Made by a program: the position numbers and the translations under genes
The notes under the pieces: generated by a model
What the model was told of the DNA's origin: nothing
Database searches by the model: none
Seen by the model: the letters and a program-made list of their open reading frames with translations, nothing else
Part shown: positions 10,939 through 24,127 of the stretch, in pieces
How the letters are laid out: each line of letters starts with the position of its first letter
Position numbering within the stretch: the stretch's first letter is position 1
Assembly (NCBI GenBank): GCA_963575645.1
Contig: OY754464.1
Coordinates: 83,302,948-83,366,947 of the forward strand
Direction: 5' to 3'
DNA: 64,000 bases
Origin: Xanthostigma xanthostigma
Taxonomy: Eukaryota > Arthropoda > Insecta > Raphidioptera > Raphidiidae

Positions 10939-11446
10939 TAGTGTAACCTCTTTATAACGAATCTCAAGGGACCGGGCATTTTTTTTTTCGTTATAAAGAG
11001 TTTTCGTTATATAGAGGGAAGAATGAAAAATAACCAAATTTCACCTAATTAATTTATTCCAAACATATATAGTCTGTTAACTTTGCCTGACATTTTTTGC
11101 TGTGCCAATATTTGTTTTGTATTTTATTTGTTTGTATTTTATTAAGTATCTTATGCATGTCTTGAGATCATCTTCATTAAACAATAGGAATTTTTCGATA
11201 AGTTTGTCGGCATCAAGTGCTTGTTGAATAGTTGGTGATGGTTCAGAATCGTCTTCTTTACGTCTGTAAATATTTGCTGACGCCTAAATATGAACATATT
11301 TCTTCGTAATAGAGAAGGGCTGTTGCGCTATAAAGAGGGTATTAATGTAGGTATGGGTTTTAAGGTAAACCAACCAAATTTTAAAAATTTCTACGTTATA
11401 GGGAGTTTTTCGTTATAACGAAGGACGTTATAAAGAGGTTACCCTG
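10939..11446. mobile_element. Pogo-like MITE
   Basis: The ends are inverted: tagtgtaacctctttataac at the left and gttataaagaggttaccctg at the right, the latter followed by TA. The subterminal region repeats the word cgttataaagag several times. The CAGGGTAACCTC-type terminus fits the pogo/Tigger group. No transposase is encoded. Confidence 0.75.
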
Positions 11447-11896
11447 TAAATACAAGCGGCCGAAATTTTCGACCAATGGCACCCTTTCCAAGCCACTCCT
11501 AAGAAAGTGGATTAATGATTCATTAAATTCGCTTTCTTAGAAGTGGTCTTGTTGAATTCTAACAGTTTCTCTGCCCTTCCGCACAGACGTTCTTTGGTTG
11601 AGCGCACAGTAGATATGTTAGGTCATCTCCAGTTACCACAGAACTTGTCGCGTACGACTTCTGAGTGCTGCGGTAACTTGGTCTCGGTATTTTTTCTGTC
11701 ATATATATTCTCTTATATCCGGCATTCATAATGACAAAACTTTTCTTTAAATATACAAAGCTGTGTATACATAAATTATAACGCGGGGAGCAAAGTAAGA
11801 TTGATGAAGTTTGGAAAGTTGTGTGGGGCCGAGGCAGATGCAAAGAAGTCGTTGCCTATGAGTCCAAAGTATCTAACTCTTTTATGTCCAAAGCAA

Positions 11897-14758
11897 ATGA
11901 CTCTTTATTGGGAGCTGGCTCCGAGCGGTCCGCTCACTAAAAAGAGTCGCTCAGAGCGAGTCGTTCAAAAGAGCGACACTAGACAGTACGCACTACACAA
12001 GAGTTCAGACTGCAGAGGTGTGAACTGTCATCGTGCATGCTCAGGAGTCACCCACATGACCCTTTATTGGGAGCTGGCTCCGTGCGCTCCGCTCACTAAA
12101 AAGAGTCGAACAGAGCGAGTCGTTCAAAAGAGCGACACTAGACAGTACGCACTACACAAGAGTTCAGACTGTGAAGGTGTGAACTGTCATCATGCATGCT
12201 CAGGAGTCACCCACATGACCCTTTATTGGGAGCTGGCTCCGTGCGCTCCGCTCACTAAAAAGAGTCGAACAGAGCGAGTCGTTCAAAAGAGCGACACTAG
12301 ACAGTACGCACTACACAAGAGTTCAGACTGTGAAGGTGTGAACTGTCATCATGCATGCTCAGGAGTCACCCACATGACCCTTTATTGGGAGCTGGCTCCG
12401 TGCGCTCCGCTCACTAAAAAGAGTCGAACAGAGCGAGTCGTTCAAAAGAGCGACACTAGACAGTACGCACTACACAAGAGTTCAGACTGTGAAGGTGTGA
12501 ACTGTCATCGTGCATGCTCAGGAGTCACCCACATGACCCTTTATTGGGAGCTGGCTCCGTGCGCTCCGCTCACTAAAAAGAGTCGAACAGAGCGAGTCGT
12601 TCAAAAGAGCGACACTAGACAGTACGCACTACACAAGAGTTCAGACTGTGAAGGTGTGAACTGTCATCATGCATGCTCAGGAGTCACCCACATGACCCTT
12701 TATTGGGAGCTGGCTCCGTGCGCTCCGCTCACTAAAAAGAGTCGAACAGAGCGAGTCGTTCAAAAGAGCGACACTAGACAGTACGCACTACACAAGAGTT
12801 CAGACTGTGAAGGTGTGAACTGTCATCATGCATGCTCAGGAGTCACCCACATGACCCTTTATTGGGAGCTGGCTCCGTGCGCTCCGCTCACTAAAAAGAG
12901 TCGAACAGAGCGAGTCGTTCAAAAGAGCGACACTAGACAGTACGCACTACACAAGAGTTCAGACTGTGAAGGTGTGAACTGTCATCATGCATGCTCAGGA
13001 GTCACCCACATGACCCTTTATTGGGAGCTGGCTCCGTGCGCTCCGCTCACTAAAAAGAGTCGAACAGAGCGAGTCGTTCAAAAGAGCGACACTAGACAGT
13101 ACGCACTACACAAGAGTTCAGACTGTGAAGGTGTGAACTGTCATCGTGCATGCTCAGGAGTCACCCACATGACCCTTTATTGGGAGCTGGCTCCGTGCGC
13201 TCCGCTCACTAAAAAGAGTCGAACAGAGCGAGTCGTTCAAAAGAGCGACACTAGACAGTACGCACTACACAAGAGTTCAGACTGTGAAGGTGTGAACTGT
13301 CATCATGCATGCTCAGGAGTCACCCACATGACCCTTTATTGGGAGCTGGCTCCGTGCGCTCCGCTCACTAAAAAGAGTCGAACAGAGCGAGTCGTTCAAA
13401 AGAGCGACACTAGACAGTACGCACTACACAAGAGTTCAGACTGTGAAGGTGTGAACTGTCATCGTGCATGCTCAGGAGTCACCCACATGACCCTTTATTG
13501 GGAGCTGGCTCCGTGCGCTCCGCTCACTAAAAAGAGTCGAACAGAGCGAGTCGTTCAAAAGAGCGACACTAGACAGTACGCACTACACAAGAGTTCAGAC
13601 TGTGAAGGTGTGAACTGTCATCATGCATGCTCAGGAGTCACCCACATGACCCTTTATTGGGAGCTGGCTCCGTGCGCTCCGCTCACTAAAAAGAGTCGAA
13701 CAGAGCGAGTCGTTCAAAAGAGCGACACTAGACAGTACGCACTACACAAGAGTTCAGACTGTGAAGGTGTGAACTGTCATCATGCATGCTCAGGAGTCAC
13801 CCACATGACCCTTTATTGGGAGCTGGCTCCGTGCGCTCCGCTCACTAAAAAGAGTCGAACAGAGCGAGTCGTTCAAAAGAGCGACACTAGACAGTACGCA
13901 CTACACAAGAGTTCAGACTGTGAAGGTGTGAACTGTCATCGTGCATGCTCAGGAGTCACCCACATGACCCTTTATTGGGAGCTGGCTCCGTGCGCTCCGC
14001 TCACTAAAAAGAGTCGAACAGAGCGAGTCGTTCAAAAGAGCGACACTAGACAGTACGCACTACACAAGAGTTCAGACTGTGAAGGTGTGAACTGTCATCA
14101 TGCATGCTCAGGAGTCACCCACATGACCCTTTATTGGGAGCTGGCTCCGTGCGCTATGCTCACTAAAAAGAGTCGAACAGAGCGAGTCGTTCAAAAGAGC
14201 GACACTAGACAGTACGCACTACACAAGAGTTCAGACTGTGAAGGTGTGAACTGTCATCATGCATGCTCAGGAGTCACCCACATGACCCTTTATTGGGAGC
14301 TGGCTCCGTGCGCTCCGCTCACTAAAAAGAGTCGAACAGAGCGAGTCGTTCAAAAGAGCGACACTAGACAGTACGCACTACACAAGAGTTCAGACTGTGA
14401 AGGTGTGAACTGTCATCATGCATGCTCAGGAGTCACCCACATGACCCTTTATTGGGAGCTGGCTCCGTGCGCTCCGCTCACTAAAAAGAGTCGAACAGAG
14501 CGAGTCGTTCAAAAGAGCGACACTAGACAGTACGCACTACACAAGAGTTCAGACTGCAGAGGTGTGAACTGTCATCGTGCATGCTCAGGAGTCACCCACA
14601 TGACCCTTTATTGGGAGCTGGCTCCGTGCGCTCCGCTCACTAAAAAGAGTCGAACAGAGCGAGTCGTTCAAAAGAGCGACACTAGACAGTACGCACTACA
14701 CAAGAGTTCAGACTGTGAAGGTGTGAACTGTCATCATGCCTGCTCGGGAGTCACTTAG
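11897..14758 (+). repeat. 18 x 159-bp tandem array inside a hAT copy
   Basis: Eighteen units of exactly 159 bp, each beginning atgac(t/c)ctttattgggag. Spacing is constant (11897, 12056, 12215 ... 14600). The unit is the single-copy left segment of the hAT family seen at 7386, 15801, 23550 and 58940. Units 1 and 17 retain the variant tgcagaggtg and the others read tgtgaaggtg; the cat/cgt variant before gcatgctcagg is irregularly distributed. As 159 is divisible by 3 and the unit lacks stops in one frame, a 985-codon open frame runs through the array. It starts at TTG and has no sign of being a gene. Confidence 0.97.
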
Positions 14759-15056
14759 CATTGCACAGCACAATACAATCGCTCAGCTCTGAGCTCATTT
14801 TAATATGATTCTGATCTTAATATTATTCGCATTTCGGATAAACTATAAAGTATAATAAAAGCTTAACAATTGTTACAATATTATATCTTTGTCAACGACG
14901 TCAATGTGAATGGTTTAAGTCACTGTAAACAGTGTGTCATTCAACATTAAACGACTCAGCAAAGATCACTCCGTATACGTGCAAAGTTCACTAGTGTCTC
15001 TGTGCCCTGTGCTGTGTGCGCTCTGCAAATGTGCGAATGCAATAGCACAGAATAGC
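14759..15056 (+). mobile_element. Right part of the array-bearing hAT copy
   Basis: Continues with gcattgcacagcacaataca and the body shared with 7520-7850 and 15950-16500, then breaks off near 15056 before the family's right terminus. A Helitron 5' end follows at 15084. Confidence 0.8.
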
Positions 15057-15083
15057 TAAAAAAACCGAGCGATCAATATTGAA

Positions 15084-15462
15084 TCTATATACTATATATA
15101 TAGAGCTGAAGAGTTTGTTTGTTTGTTTGGCTGAACGCGCTAATCTCAGGAACTATACTGGTTTGAATTGAAACATTTTTTTTTGTTGGGTAGTCCATTT
15201 ATCGAGGAAGGCTATAGGCTATATCACGCTACGACCGGAGCGGAGCATCAAAGAAAATTGTTGCAAAATGTATCTCAAAAATAAGCTTCTATTCAGGTGA
15301 AATGTCCTAACTAAATATTTCAATATTAGCGTCGTACATTCACAAGCCCGGCTGGTTCAGTCGGTAGAGCATGCGACTCTTAATCTCAGGGTCGTGGGTT
15401 CGAGCCCCACGTGCGATAATTTTTTTATTTTCTACATTGCTTTCTTCTAAGGCTTTACATAG
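15084..15462 (+). mobile_element. Helitron 5' part with tRNA-Lys-like insert
   Basis: It begins TC after A (15083) and shares the Helitron body and, from about 15290, the tRNA-bearing insert. Similarity ends shortly after cttctaaggctttacat, so the 3' half is missing. It is the third locus carrying the insert. Confidence 0.7.
15346..15417 (+). tRNA. tRNA-Lys(CTT)-like pseudogene
   Basis: Closer to a true tRNA-Lys than its two paralogues: gcccggctggttcagtcgg, anticodon loop with CTT, and B-box GGTTCGAGCCC. The anticodon stem and the acceptor 3' strand are mismatched, so it is a mobile-element-borne copy. Confidence 0.55.
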
Positions 15463-15793
15463 TTCTAGTTGGATTTTGAACAGTTCCTGATTAAACCCCA
15501 AGTTATCCCTGCATCATCCTGTAAAATACACACTTCTGACTAATTAGTATGCGAGTATATCCAATAATTTACATTCTAAAATTTTATAACATTGATTATC
15601 AATCACGGATAGCAAGTTCACGGGGCGTAGTCGCCTTATCTTTTTTTTTTTTGACGTTGCGATAAAAAGGCACCACGAACTCCTATTAAACTTGTATATT
15701 GGCAGTTTAAAAAAGTCTTCGGCTAGGAGTGCTTACTGACCGTCGTGTGAAGTAGGTACTCGAATGAGACTGGCTGTTTCATGGCTTATATGT

Positions 15794-16607
15794 TAGTGAT
15801 GTGTCCACATGACTCTGTATTGGGAGCTGGCTCCGCTCACTAAAAAGAGTCGCTCAAAGCGAGTCGTTCAAAGGAGCGACACTAGACAGTACGCACTACA
15901 CAAAAGTGCAGACTGCAGAGCCGTGAACTGTCATTATGGAGTCATGTAGCATTGCACAGCACAATACACACACTCAGCTCTGAGCTCATTTTAATATGAT
16001 TCTGATCTTATATTATTCGCATTTCGGATATTAACTATAAAGTATAATAAAAGCTTAACAATAATGTTTATTTTTTTTAATTTTATTTATTTATTTCATT
16101 ATTATACAATACAATACAATATTTATTGAGTTTTCCTACCCAACTTGGCAATGCCAGTTCTAGGGTAGGGATTTTTACGAGCTAATTGTTTAGCTATATT
16201 GTGCTGTCTGGTAAAGAAAATAATAATAATAATAAATTAAACATTTTATATACTAGCTATTCAGTTAGTCCAGTCAGATTAGTTGAGGATGTCGTATAAA
16301 TTGTTACAATATTGTATCTTTGTCAACGACGTCAATGTGAACGGTTTAAGTCACTGTTAAGCTTAGTACTATTGCACTTACAGTGTGTCATTCAACATTA
16401 AATGAGTCCGGAAAGATAACTCCGTACGTGCAAAATTCACTAGTGCCTATGTGGCCTGTGCTGTGTGCGCTCTGTAAATGTGCGAATGCATCAGTACAGA
16501 ACAGCTCAGCACAGAGCAATGGCGCTCGGAGTGAGTCATTCACAAAAAAAAGCTTCAGAAAGGAGTCGTTCGTTATGAACGACTCGCTCAGGAGCGACAC
16601 ATCACTA
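15794..16607 (+). mobile_element. hAT-type element (tagtgatgtgtcc family)
   Basis: Both ends are present: TAGTGATGTGTCC and GGAGCGACACATCACTA. Left flank ttatatgt and right flank ttagtatatgt could be a target duplication with three extra bases. A ~230-bp foreign segment sits at 16071-16299. The two short ORFs in it are by-products. Confidence 0.8.
16071..16299. repeat. Insert within the hAT copy
   Basis: Absent from the sister copies, which read through gtttattgttac. It holds a block (gttttcctacccaacttggc ...) that recurs in reverse at 58625-58680, and an (ATA)n tract. Probably a retroelement tail; class unclear. Confidence 0.5.
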
Positions 16608-17174
16608 TTAGTATATGTACCGGTAAAATATAACACAGGCGCGGGAGAAGAGGGAATACCGGGTCTGTCTTGACACCGCGTTGCGATTTAATAATTATAG
16701 ATTACAGGTATTTGTTTATAGAAGTATATGCGGAAAAATTATAACGCCGATCGCTCCCGAACGTCGCACGGAAGCTCGCGAACCTAGTTTCGGTTTCTGC
16801 CGACAGCGAAACCGAAACGAAACTCCGATTTAACACCGAAACCGGAAGTTCGGTCAGACACTAGTGTAGCGTAGGTACCGTCGTACGCAGGACGACTTGT
16901 ATAACCAATCGGCCAGTAATCGTTAATAATGGCTACTCAAATCGTAATCCCATTTGAGAGCCCGGCGCTGTTTACTGACTACCGCTGCGGCCCGTGGCCG
17001 TTGTACCAATATTTAAACTACCTACTTATTGTTAAGTACGCCGAATTCCCGTCGAAGGCTGTGCGTCTCGGTTTTTTAAACGCATCGACTCTGGCAACGG
17101 TAAAAGTTTTGGTCTGATCGGCCACTATAATAGTGGATACATACATTAAGTAGGCTAAGTTACGTAGATATATT

Positions 17175-17256
17175 AATTGAAATGTAAACTGCAATTGATT
17201 ATAACACTTACTTAAGTGTTCTAGTTAAAACTACCTTTGCAGTTTACATTTCAATT
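17175..17256. repeat. 82-bp foldback
   Basis: Arms aattgaaatgtaaactgcaa and its exact complement surround a 42-bp loop. It ends beside a (GATA)n tract at 17256-17270. Confidence 0.7.
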
Positions 17257-17302
17257 AGATAGATAGATAGCATTTATTGTCAGTAGAGATACAAATGATC
17301 TA

Positions 17303-17668
17303 CACTCAGTTACATAAAAAGTGGATCACCTAAAAGTATATGTAATTTCGATTCGTTGTATTTTCAAAATTAATAAGCCGATTTTGAAAATTTTTTTTTT
17401 GTTTGATAGAGCAGAGTTTTAGGAACATTTTTTGAATTTCAATTAAGGCTTGATTACAGTGGAGACGGAAGAATAAGACAATGTTTTTTTTAGTCAAGTT
17501 TGAAGAATCCTACGGCAAGTAGCAGCAGCAGTAGAATTTTTTCCATAATTGCATCTTATTCCTTGGCCTTTTTTGTATCGGTTCGTTTTTATTTTCAGTA
17601 ATTATCTCAAATAACACCTGAGAAATTACATATACTTTTAGGTGATCCACTTTTTATGTAACTGAGTG
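17303..17668. mobile_element. Tc1/mariner-type MITE
   Basis: TA on both sides (17301-17302, 17669-17670). Terminal inverted repeats of about 48 bp start CACTCAGTTACATAAAAAGT and are essentially perfect. The 270-bp AT-rich core has no coding capacity. Confidence 0.85.
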
Positions 17669-18302
17669 TATGTGACACGTCAAAAAATTTCGGAAAACAA
17701 AAATATTATTTAAAATAATCTATGAATTCATTTACATTATAAAATGCACTTTCCAGTAAAAAATTCTTTATCTTTTTCTTGGAAACCTTTATTTCATTAA
17801 TTTTAAAACTCACAAGTAATATACGTAGGTAATATAGGTACGTAACTTAACCTACTTAATGTATGTATCCACTACACCGCGGTAAAGTGACCGCACAGAA
17901 AAGTCGCTTACAGAACGTATAAAAAAATTCATAAAATCGGTTAATAAATAAAAAACCGTCGTGGAACGCCGGGCAGATGTGAAACCAAGTGACAGGCGGT
18001 GAACTATAGTCGCGATAGAAAGGCACACGCAGTACACAGCTCACGAGGAGAAGCACACACACAAGGGAGTCGAGAGCGGCGGCGTAGAGGCGGCATGACG
18101 GCATAAGGCGCGCCAATAGATGTTTCACATAAAAAAACGTGAATATAAAGTGCTTCTTATTTGTGCTATTTCGTGAATTAATTTTCTAATAAAATATTTT
18201 TAACAAAAAAATTGAACCGACTTCTAAATATGCACTAAAAAGTAATAAAATAATTACAATTATTGTTATTTTTGGAGTCGGGTGTTATTATTGCTAGGTA
18301 TA

Positions 18303-18958
18303 TAAAACGATTAAGCGAAATATGCTTAGATAAAATGTTACTCGCTCTACCAGTGGCGTACGGCAGGAGTAAGTGATGCTTGCACCCCTTCTAAATGTTA
18401 CGCTGCTGTCTAAATTTTAATTTTGACTATAATTTTAATTTTTTTGATATTTTCTAAGTCAATAATGTACAGTTGTTAGTTTGTTGTAAAGTCATTGGTT
18501 TTCGAGATATTCGCAGTTAAAGATAGATAGACATGTACTTTTTATTTGTATTATTATTAATAATATTCATTTTTACAATTTTGTCTTAAAAAAACTGCGA
18601 ATATCTCGAAAACCAATGACTTTACAACAAACTAACAACTGTACATTATTGACTTAGAAAATATCAAAAAAATTAAAATTATAGTCAAAATTAAAATTTA
18701 GACAGCGGCGTAACATTTAGAAGGGGTACAAGCATTACTTACTCCTGCCGTACGCCACTGGTAGAGCGTACTGAACTAATTTTTTTATTGTTAGGTGCAT
18801 TTTATGTTATTTAACAAGTGTGCCGATTTGAGTAAAATTATACGGTGTATTAAAAAAATTATGGACATTAATAATTTTTCAGTTTTTAACTTCAACACCG
18901 CCGCGTATTTCGGAATCGAGTAACATTTTATCTAAGCATATTTCGCTTAATCGTTTTA
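18303..18958. mobile_element. TIR element with 42-bp ends
   Basis: The left terminus taaaacgattaagcgaaata (18303-18344) is complementary to 18917-18958. A second, larger inverted repeat (18345-18767) begins immediately inside the left terminus, which suggests a nested insertion. No ORF of note. Confidence 0.75.
18345..18767. mobile_element. hAT-like foldback, ~190-bp arms
   Basis: The arms begin cagtggcgtacggcaggagt and end with the complement, a CAGTGGCG-type terminus common in hAT elements. The arms stay nearly identical over about 190 bp around a short AT-rich loop. The 8 bases outside each end are complementary (cgctctac and gtagagcg), not directly repeated. Confidence 0.75.
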
Positions 18959-19710
18959 TTTTGAATTGAAGAATCTGCGGTTGTTCTATGTCCCATTCTT
19001 CATGTGACACCCTGTATAGGTACAGTCGAACATAGTCCTCCTTTTTTGAAGTCGGTTAAAAATCATAAATAAATAATTTCTTTACGGAATACTTGAACCG
19101 TTGAACTACCAATCAACGCTGCTTGATAAAACAATTGAACCATTTTACTTGTAAAATCGATATAGATCGGAACGCGAGTATTTTTACGATAATCGTGATA
19201 TTTGTATATAAAAAAAAGATACATCCGTCGTATTTTTGTAATGAGCACGTGACAGAATTTCGTTGAATTTCAACTTTTTTCCTTTTTGACGTTTGACAGT
19301 TTTTTCGTGTTTTCATTTTCAAATATCGTGATAACTGATTATTATATTATGTAAAAGAAATGCAGGCAGGGCATACATTTTCTGGTGTAAGTAAAGATTT
19401 TTCTCAGACGCGCTGAATAATTCATAACGTCGAGGACGTTATACATACTAAAGGTTTGCACAAAGGAAAGACACTGTCCATACCAGAGATTCAAAGTGTA
19501 CTCGATCATTCGGAGTGATCCATTTCTTTTTGAACATATTTCAGTCGCATCGAAAATAAGTAAACCAAAAAACATTTACTTCAAGTGTCGATAGTGTAGC
19601 AGGAAATTTTTAATAATAAAAAGACGGGTTGCACTCCGGGAGTGCCGGGAGAAGTGAAAACTTGAATATTAACGTCTTAATTTTTTGCATTTAGAAGCAT
19701 TGTTTATTTA

Positions 19711-20039
19711 TTGGCAACACTTGTAAATAAAATGGTTTCTATCATAGATTGCATTTTTATGTACGATATTTCAACGCTAGATGTCTAACGTTGTATAAAA
19801 AATAAAATGGTTTATATCATAGATTGCATTTTTATGCACGATATTTCAACGCTAGATGTCTAACGTTGTATAAATATTGGCAACACTTGTAAATAAAATG
19901 GTTTTTATCATAGATTGCATTTTTATGTACGATATTTCAACGCTAGATGTTTAACGTTGTATAAAAAATAAAATGGTTTGTATCATAGATTGCATTTTTA
20001 TGTACGATATTTCAACGCTAGATGTCTAACGCTGTATAT
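19711..20039 (+). repeat. Tandem repeat of 75+91-bp dimers
   Basis: Four units read aaaatggtttntatcatag, then cgatatttcaacgctagatg. Unit starts are spaced 75, 91 and 75 bp. The longer unit has the extra phrase tattggcaacacttg. The whole is two 166-bp higher-order repeats. Confidence 0.85.
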
Positions 20040-20204
20040 CACTTAGAGAGTCTCACCCAGTTCTTACTTTACCTGACGCGAGTTTAACATTTTTTACCCA
20101 TTACAAAAAAAGTGTACAAAGAAGTTTTCACTTCAATAATTCGACTTTATGTCATAACCACACTTCTCGTTATTTTCTACCTTTACTTCATCTAAATTAA
20201 TAGC

Positions 20205-20372
20205 AATGGGCGAATGAAGGATTTTTTTAGGAAATTAGCATAAGATAGGCAAATTTTGAGCATAGGAGTTTGACAGGTAATCGGCCATGGCCTTGAATAA
20301 GGAACCATCTCGATATTTATCTGGAATTATCTAGGAAAACCATGGAAAACCTCAACAAGATGGCCGGTACAG
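20205..20372 (-). mobile_element. SINE/LINE tail, tRNA head absent
   Basis: Matches 484-655, including tttgacaggtaatcggccat and acctcaacaagatggccggt. Similarity stops at the point where the tRNA-like head begins in the other copy. Confidence 0.6.
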
Positions 20373-21092
20373 GAACACAATGAACACAGGCGACCACAGA
20401 CAAGTCCGCGCCGAACCGTTGTTCGTATATTTAATAACTTCTATATTGCTAGTGGCCGTAAGTGGAAGCGTGGCCCATGAAGTGAGACATGACTGTTTTT
20501 CTATCTCTTTCTTTTTACTCGACCGGTTGTGCGCAAGTGTCGCGTTTGTAGTGGGGGCAATTAGTAAGTGGAATAGAGCAAGCCACCTCCCTTTCACAGC
20601 TTAGTTCCATGTGCAAATTGACGCCATATGAGACTCGGAGTATAATAAGTGAGACAGACATATATATGTCTGCACCGTAGTGTTTAAGTCTTTCTCCCGA
20701 TCTTTGCTAGCAATATATCTACCGCGTTCGCTGTGGATCGGACGCACAGCCCCGAATGCGCCTGCGTCGCTACGGACAACACGCGGCGTGTCGGTGCGAG
20801 CTTGTCTTCGAAACGACGCACTGTCAACTGTTTTTGATTTTGTGTATACTCTGTTGTTGCACCCTGTAGATGCTTAAGATTCCTGTGAAAACATTGTACT
20901 TGATAAAAATCCATTTAAAATGTGTCAAAACTGTCTCTTCATTTTGACTTGCTATACATAATGTATGTAGGTAGTATAGTACCTACTGTAGATAGCTACT
21001 ATGCATGGTTAATGCTTTATTATTTTTTTTTTCGAAAAAGTAAAGATTTGAACTGAACTTTTTTAAACAAAAAACCAAAAGTTTATATTGAA

Positions 21093-21993
<901 letters not shown>

Positions 21994-22265
21994 TAAATAT
22001 TTATTTTATATATTGGAATACGATCTCTAGTTAACCTGTAGATTTAATAATGAACCAAGCAGTTGATAATGTCTGTTGTGATGAGTGACTTAAGTTCAAA
22101 TAATAAATAACCAGAAGTATAACTCGGTGCCCGGTAAATGTGAGATTCCATCCTGAAACGGCCAGCGCTGTACCGTCTCGAGTGTTGGAACAATAATAAT
22201 TAATCATTTATCTAGTTACTTTATCTACGTATTAATTGTATTTAATTTTGTGTTTGGTGTGGTGG

Positions 22266-22700
22266 TAACATACAGTATAAACTTCATTTAACGTCTCTCG
22301 ATATAACGACAAACTCCTTAAAACGTCGAAATTACTCAACTCTAGTTGGTTTACCTTGTTGCTCATACAATGATACACTCTAAATAACGACAACAATACG
22401 CCATCACTAAGCAATAAACAGTACTTGTTTGTTATTTTGTTGCTTTGTTGTCGGCACCATGCGTACCGGAGATTGTAAGAAATCCGTTCTTTTGTTTGTT
22501 GGGATTATCTTTCGTATGTTTAGCTCAGCTGCTTATCGATAAGTATTTATATTCTTAGTTGTCCACAAACTTGCAAACTGTGAACATGGCGAGTAAAAGA
22601 AAATCTTTGTGTATATTGACTAAAAAGTTTTATTAATACGCGCAATAGAGGCGGGAGAAAAGATAAGTGATTTTGGAAGACGCTTTGGAGTAAATATTAT
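22266..22700 (+). mobile_element. Pogo/Tigger-type element remnant
   Basis: Begins with cagtataaacttcatttaac and repeated ataacgac words typical of pogo-type termini. It continues through a segment shared in reverse with 39075-39215 and 61195-61335, and runs into the start of a decayed transposase at 22586. The right end was not identified. Confidence 0.6.
22586..22700 (+). pseudogene. Pogo/Tigger transposase N-terminus, decayed
   Basis: The ATG at 22586 opens MASKRKSLCILTKKF and then stops. In the next frame the sequence continues with AIEAGEKISDFGRRFGV (about 22640-22690). MASKRK followed by an I-E-x-G-E-K-x-x-x-x-x-R-R-F-G-V helix is the start of the N-terminal DNA-binding (CENP-B/Psq-type) domain of pogo/Tigger transposases. 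A frameshift and stop inactivate it and nothing recognisable follows. It sits downstream of a pogo-like terminal sequence, which fits. Only about 40 of the expected ~500 residues remain. Confidence 0.65.
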
Positions 22701-23538
22701 GGATCATTTCTTCTCTCCGTTTAACGACAACTCTCAATAACGCCACAAAGTGCTTACTTGGCTTTTTTAATAATAAAAAGCTCTTATAAATCATTATTTT
22801 ACTTTTTTTGTACAAAAATAAAACAAAAAAACAACTCCATCTGTTTGGAAACATTTCATTCAAAAATTGTCTGACTGGTATGACGTATGCGCGTTGGTAA
22901 ATCAGTGACCCAATGTCTTTAGGTTCAACACGAATAGGCGGAGATATATTTTGATCTCGCACCATATTTAAGTATTTTTGGGAATTTAATGTCCCATTAA
23001 TAAAAAAAGTCCGATTATGTTGTAATCATTTGAATATTTTCTTCGGTAGTATACACATTCATTTTGCAAAAGAATATTATCTGTCGAATTGAAAAACAAG
23101 ATTTCAAGGCTCACTCTGATCTAGTCATTTTTTTCCCAATGTTTATTTCCCTATGTGCACCTTACGTGTTTACATACTGTAGATAAAAATCAAGTGCAAA
23201 TATAGTTTACTAGACTGTTATTAGATTAAAATTATATCTTTCCAGAACTAGGTCCAGCTTCTGGAGAGACGCAGCGGAAGAACTTTGCTCTTGGTGTTAA
23301 TTTTTGAAACCGCTAATATAAATAGGTTTTTCAGTTGATTTCATTTTTGGTGTGCTCAGTGTTGCACGAGAGACACGCTGCATTTGCCTGTGCTGCAATT
23401 TTGTACGTCAGTACATTGTTTTTAACTCGATTTTGTCACTAGTTTTCGAACGAAATGCGTGTATCAGTGGACACAGTACAGTAAAACGTCGAATGTACAC
23501 GAAACGCATATATCTATTAAATAACTATAGGTATGAAT

Positions 23539-24127
23539 TAATAATGTGTCCACATGACTCTTTATTGGAAGCTGGCTCCGTGCGCTCCGCTCACTAAAAA
23601 GAGTCGCTCAGAGCGAGTCGTTCAAAGGAGCGACACTAGACAGTACGCACTACACAAGAGTGCAGACTGCAGAGGTGTGAACTGTCATCATGCATGCTCA
23701 GGAGTCACCTAGCATTGCACAGCACAATACACATACTCAGCTCTGAGCTCATTTTAATATGATTCTGATCTTATATTATTCGCATTTCGAATATTAACTA
23801 TAAAGTATAATAAAAGCTTAACAATTGTTACAATATTATATCTTTGTCAACGACGTCAATGTGAATGGTTTAAGTCACTGTAAGCTTAGTACTATTGCAC
23901 TTACAGTGTGTCATTCAACATTAATAGATTCAGCAAAGATAACTCCGTACGTGCAAAATTCACTAGTGCCTCTGTGGCCTGTGCTGTGTGCGCTCTGTAA
24001 ATGTGCGAATGCAACAGCACAGAGCAATGGCGCTCGGAGTGAGTCATTCACAAAAAAAAGCGACTCGCTCCGCTTCAGAAAGGAGTCGTTCGTTATGAAC
24101 GACTCGCTCAGGAGCGACACATCACTA
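23539..24127 (+). mobile_element. hAT-type element (tagtgatgtgtcc family)
   Basis: Left end TAATAATGTGTCC, right end GGAGCGACACATCACTA. Flanks gtatgaat (23531-23538) and atatgaat (24128-24135) match in 7 of 8 bases, supporting a hAT-type target duplication. This is the shortest complete copy (589 bp), with a single 159-bp-type segment and no nested insert. Confidence 0.85.

Noticed and set aside
11801-14758. A 985-codon open reading frame
   Set aside because: It opens with TTG and simply follows the 159-bp tandem units, whose length is a multiple of three. The same unit is single-copy, non-coding hAT sequence elsewhere.
20380-20604. Secreted-protein-like 74-codon ORF
   Set aside because: It starts in the trailing edge of a SINE copy, and a hydrophobic stretch alone is not enough evidence for a gene.
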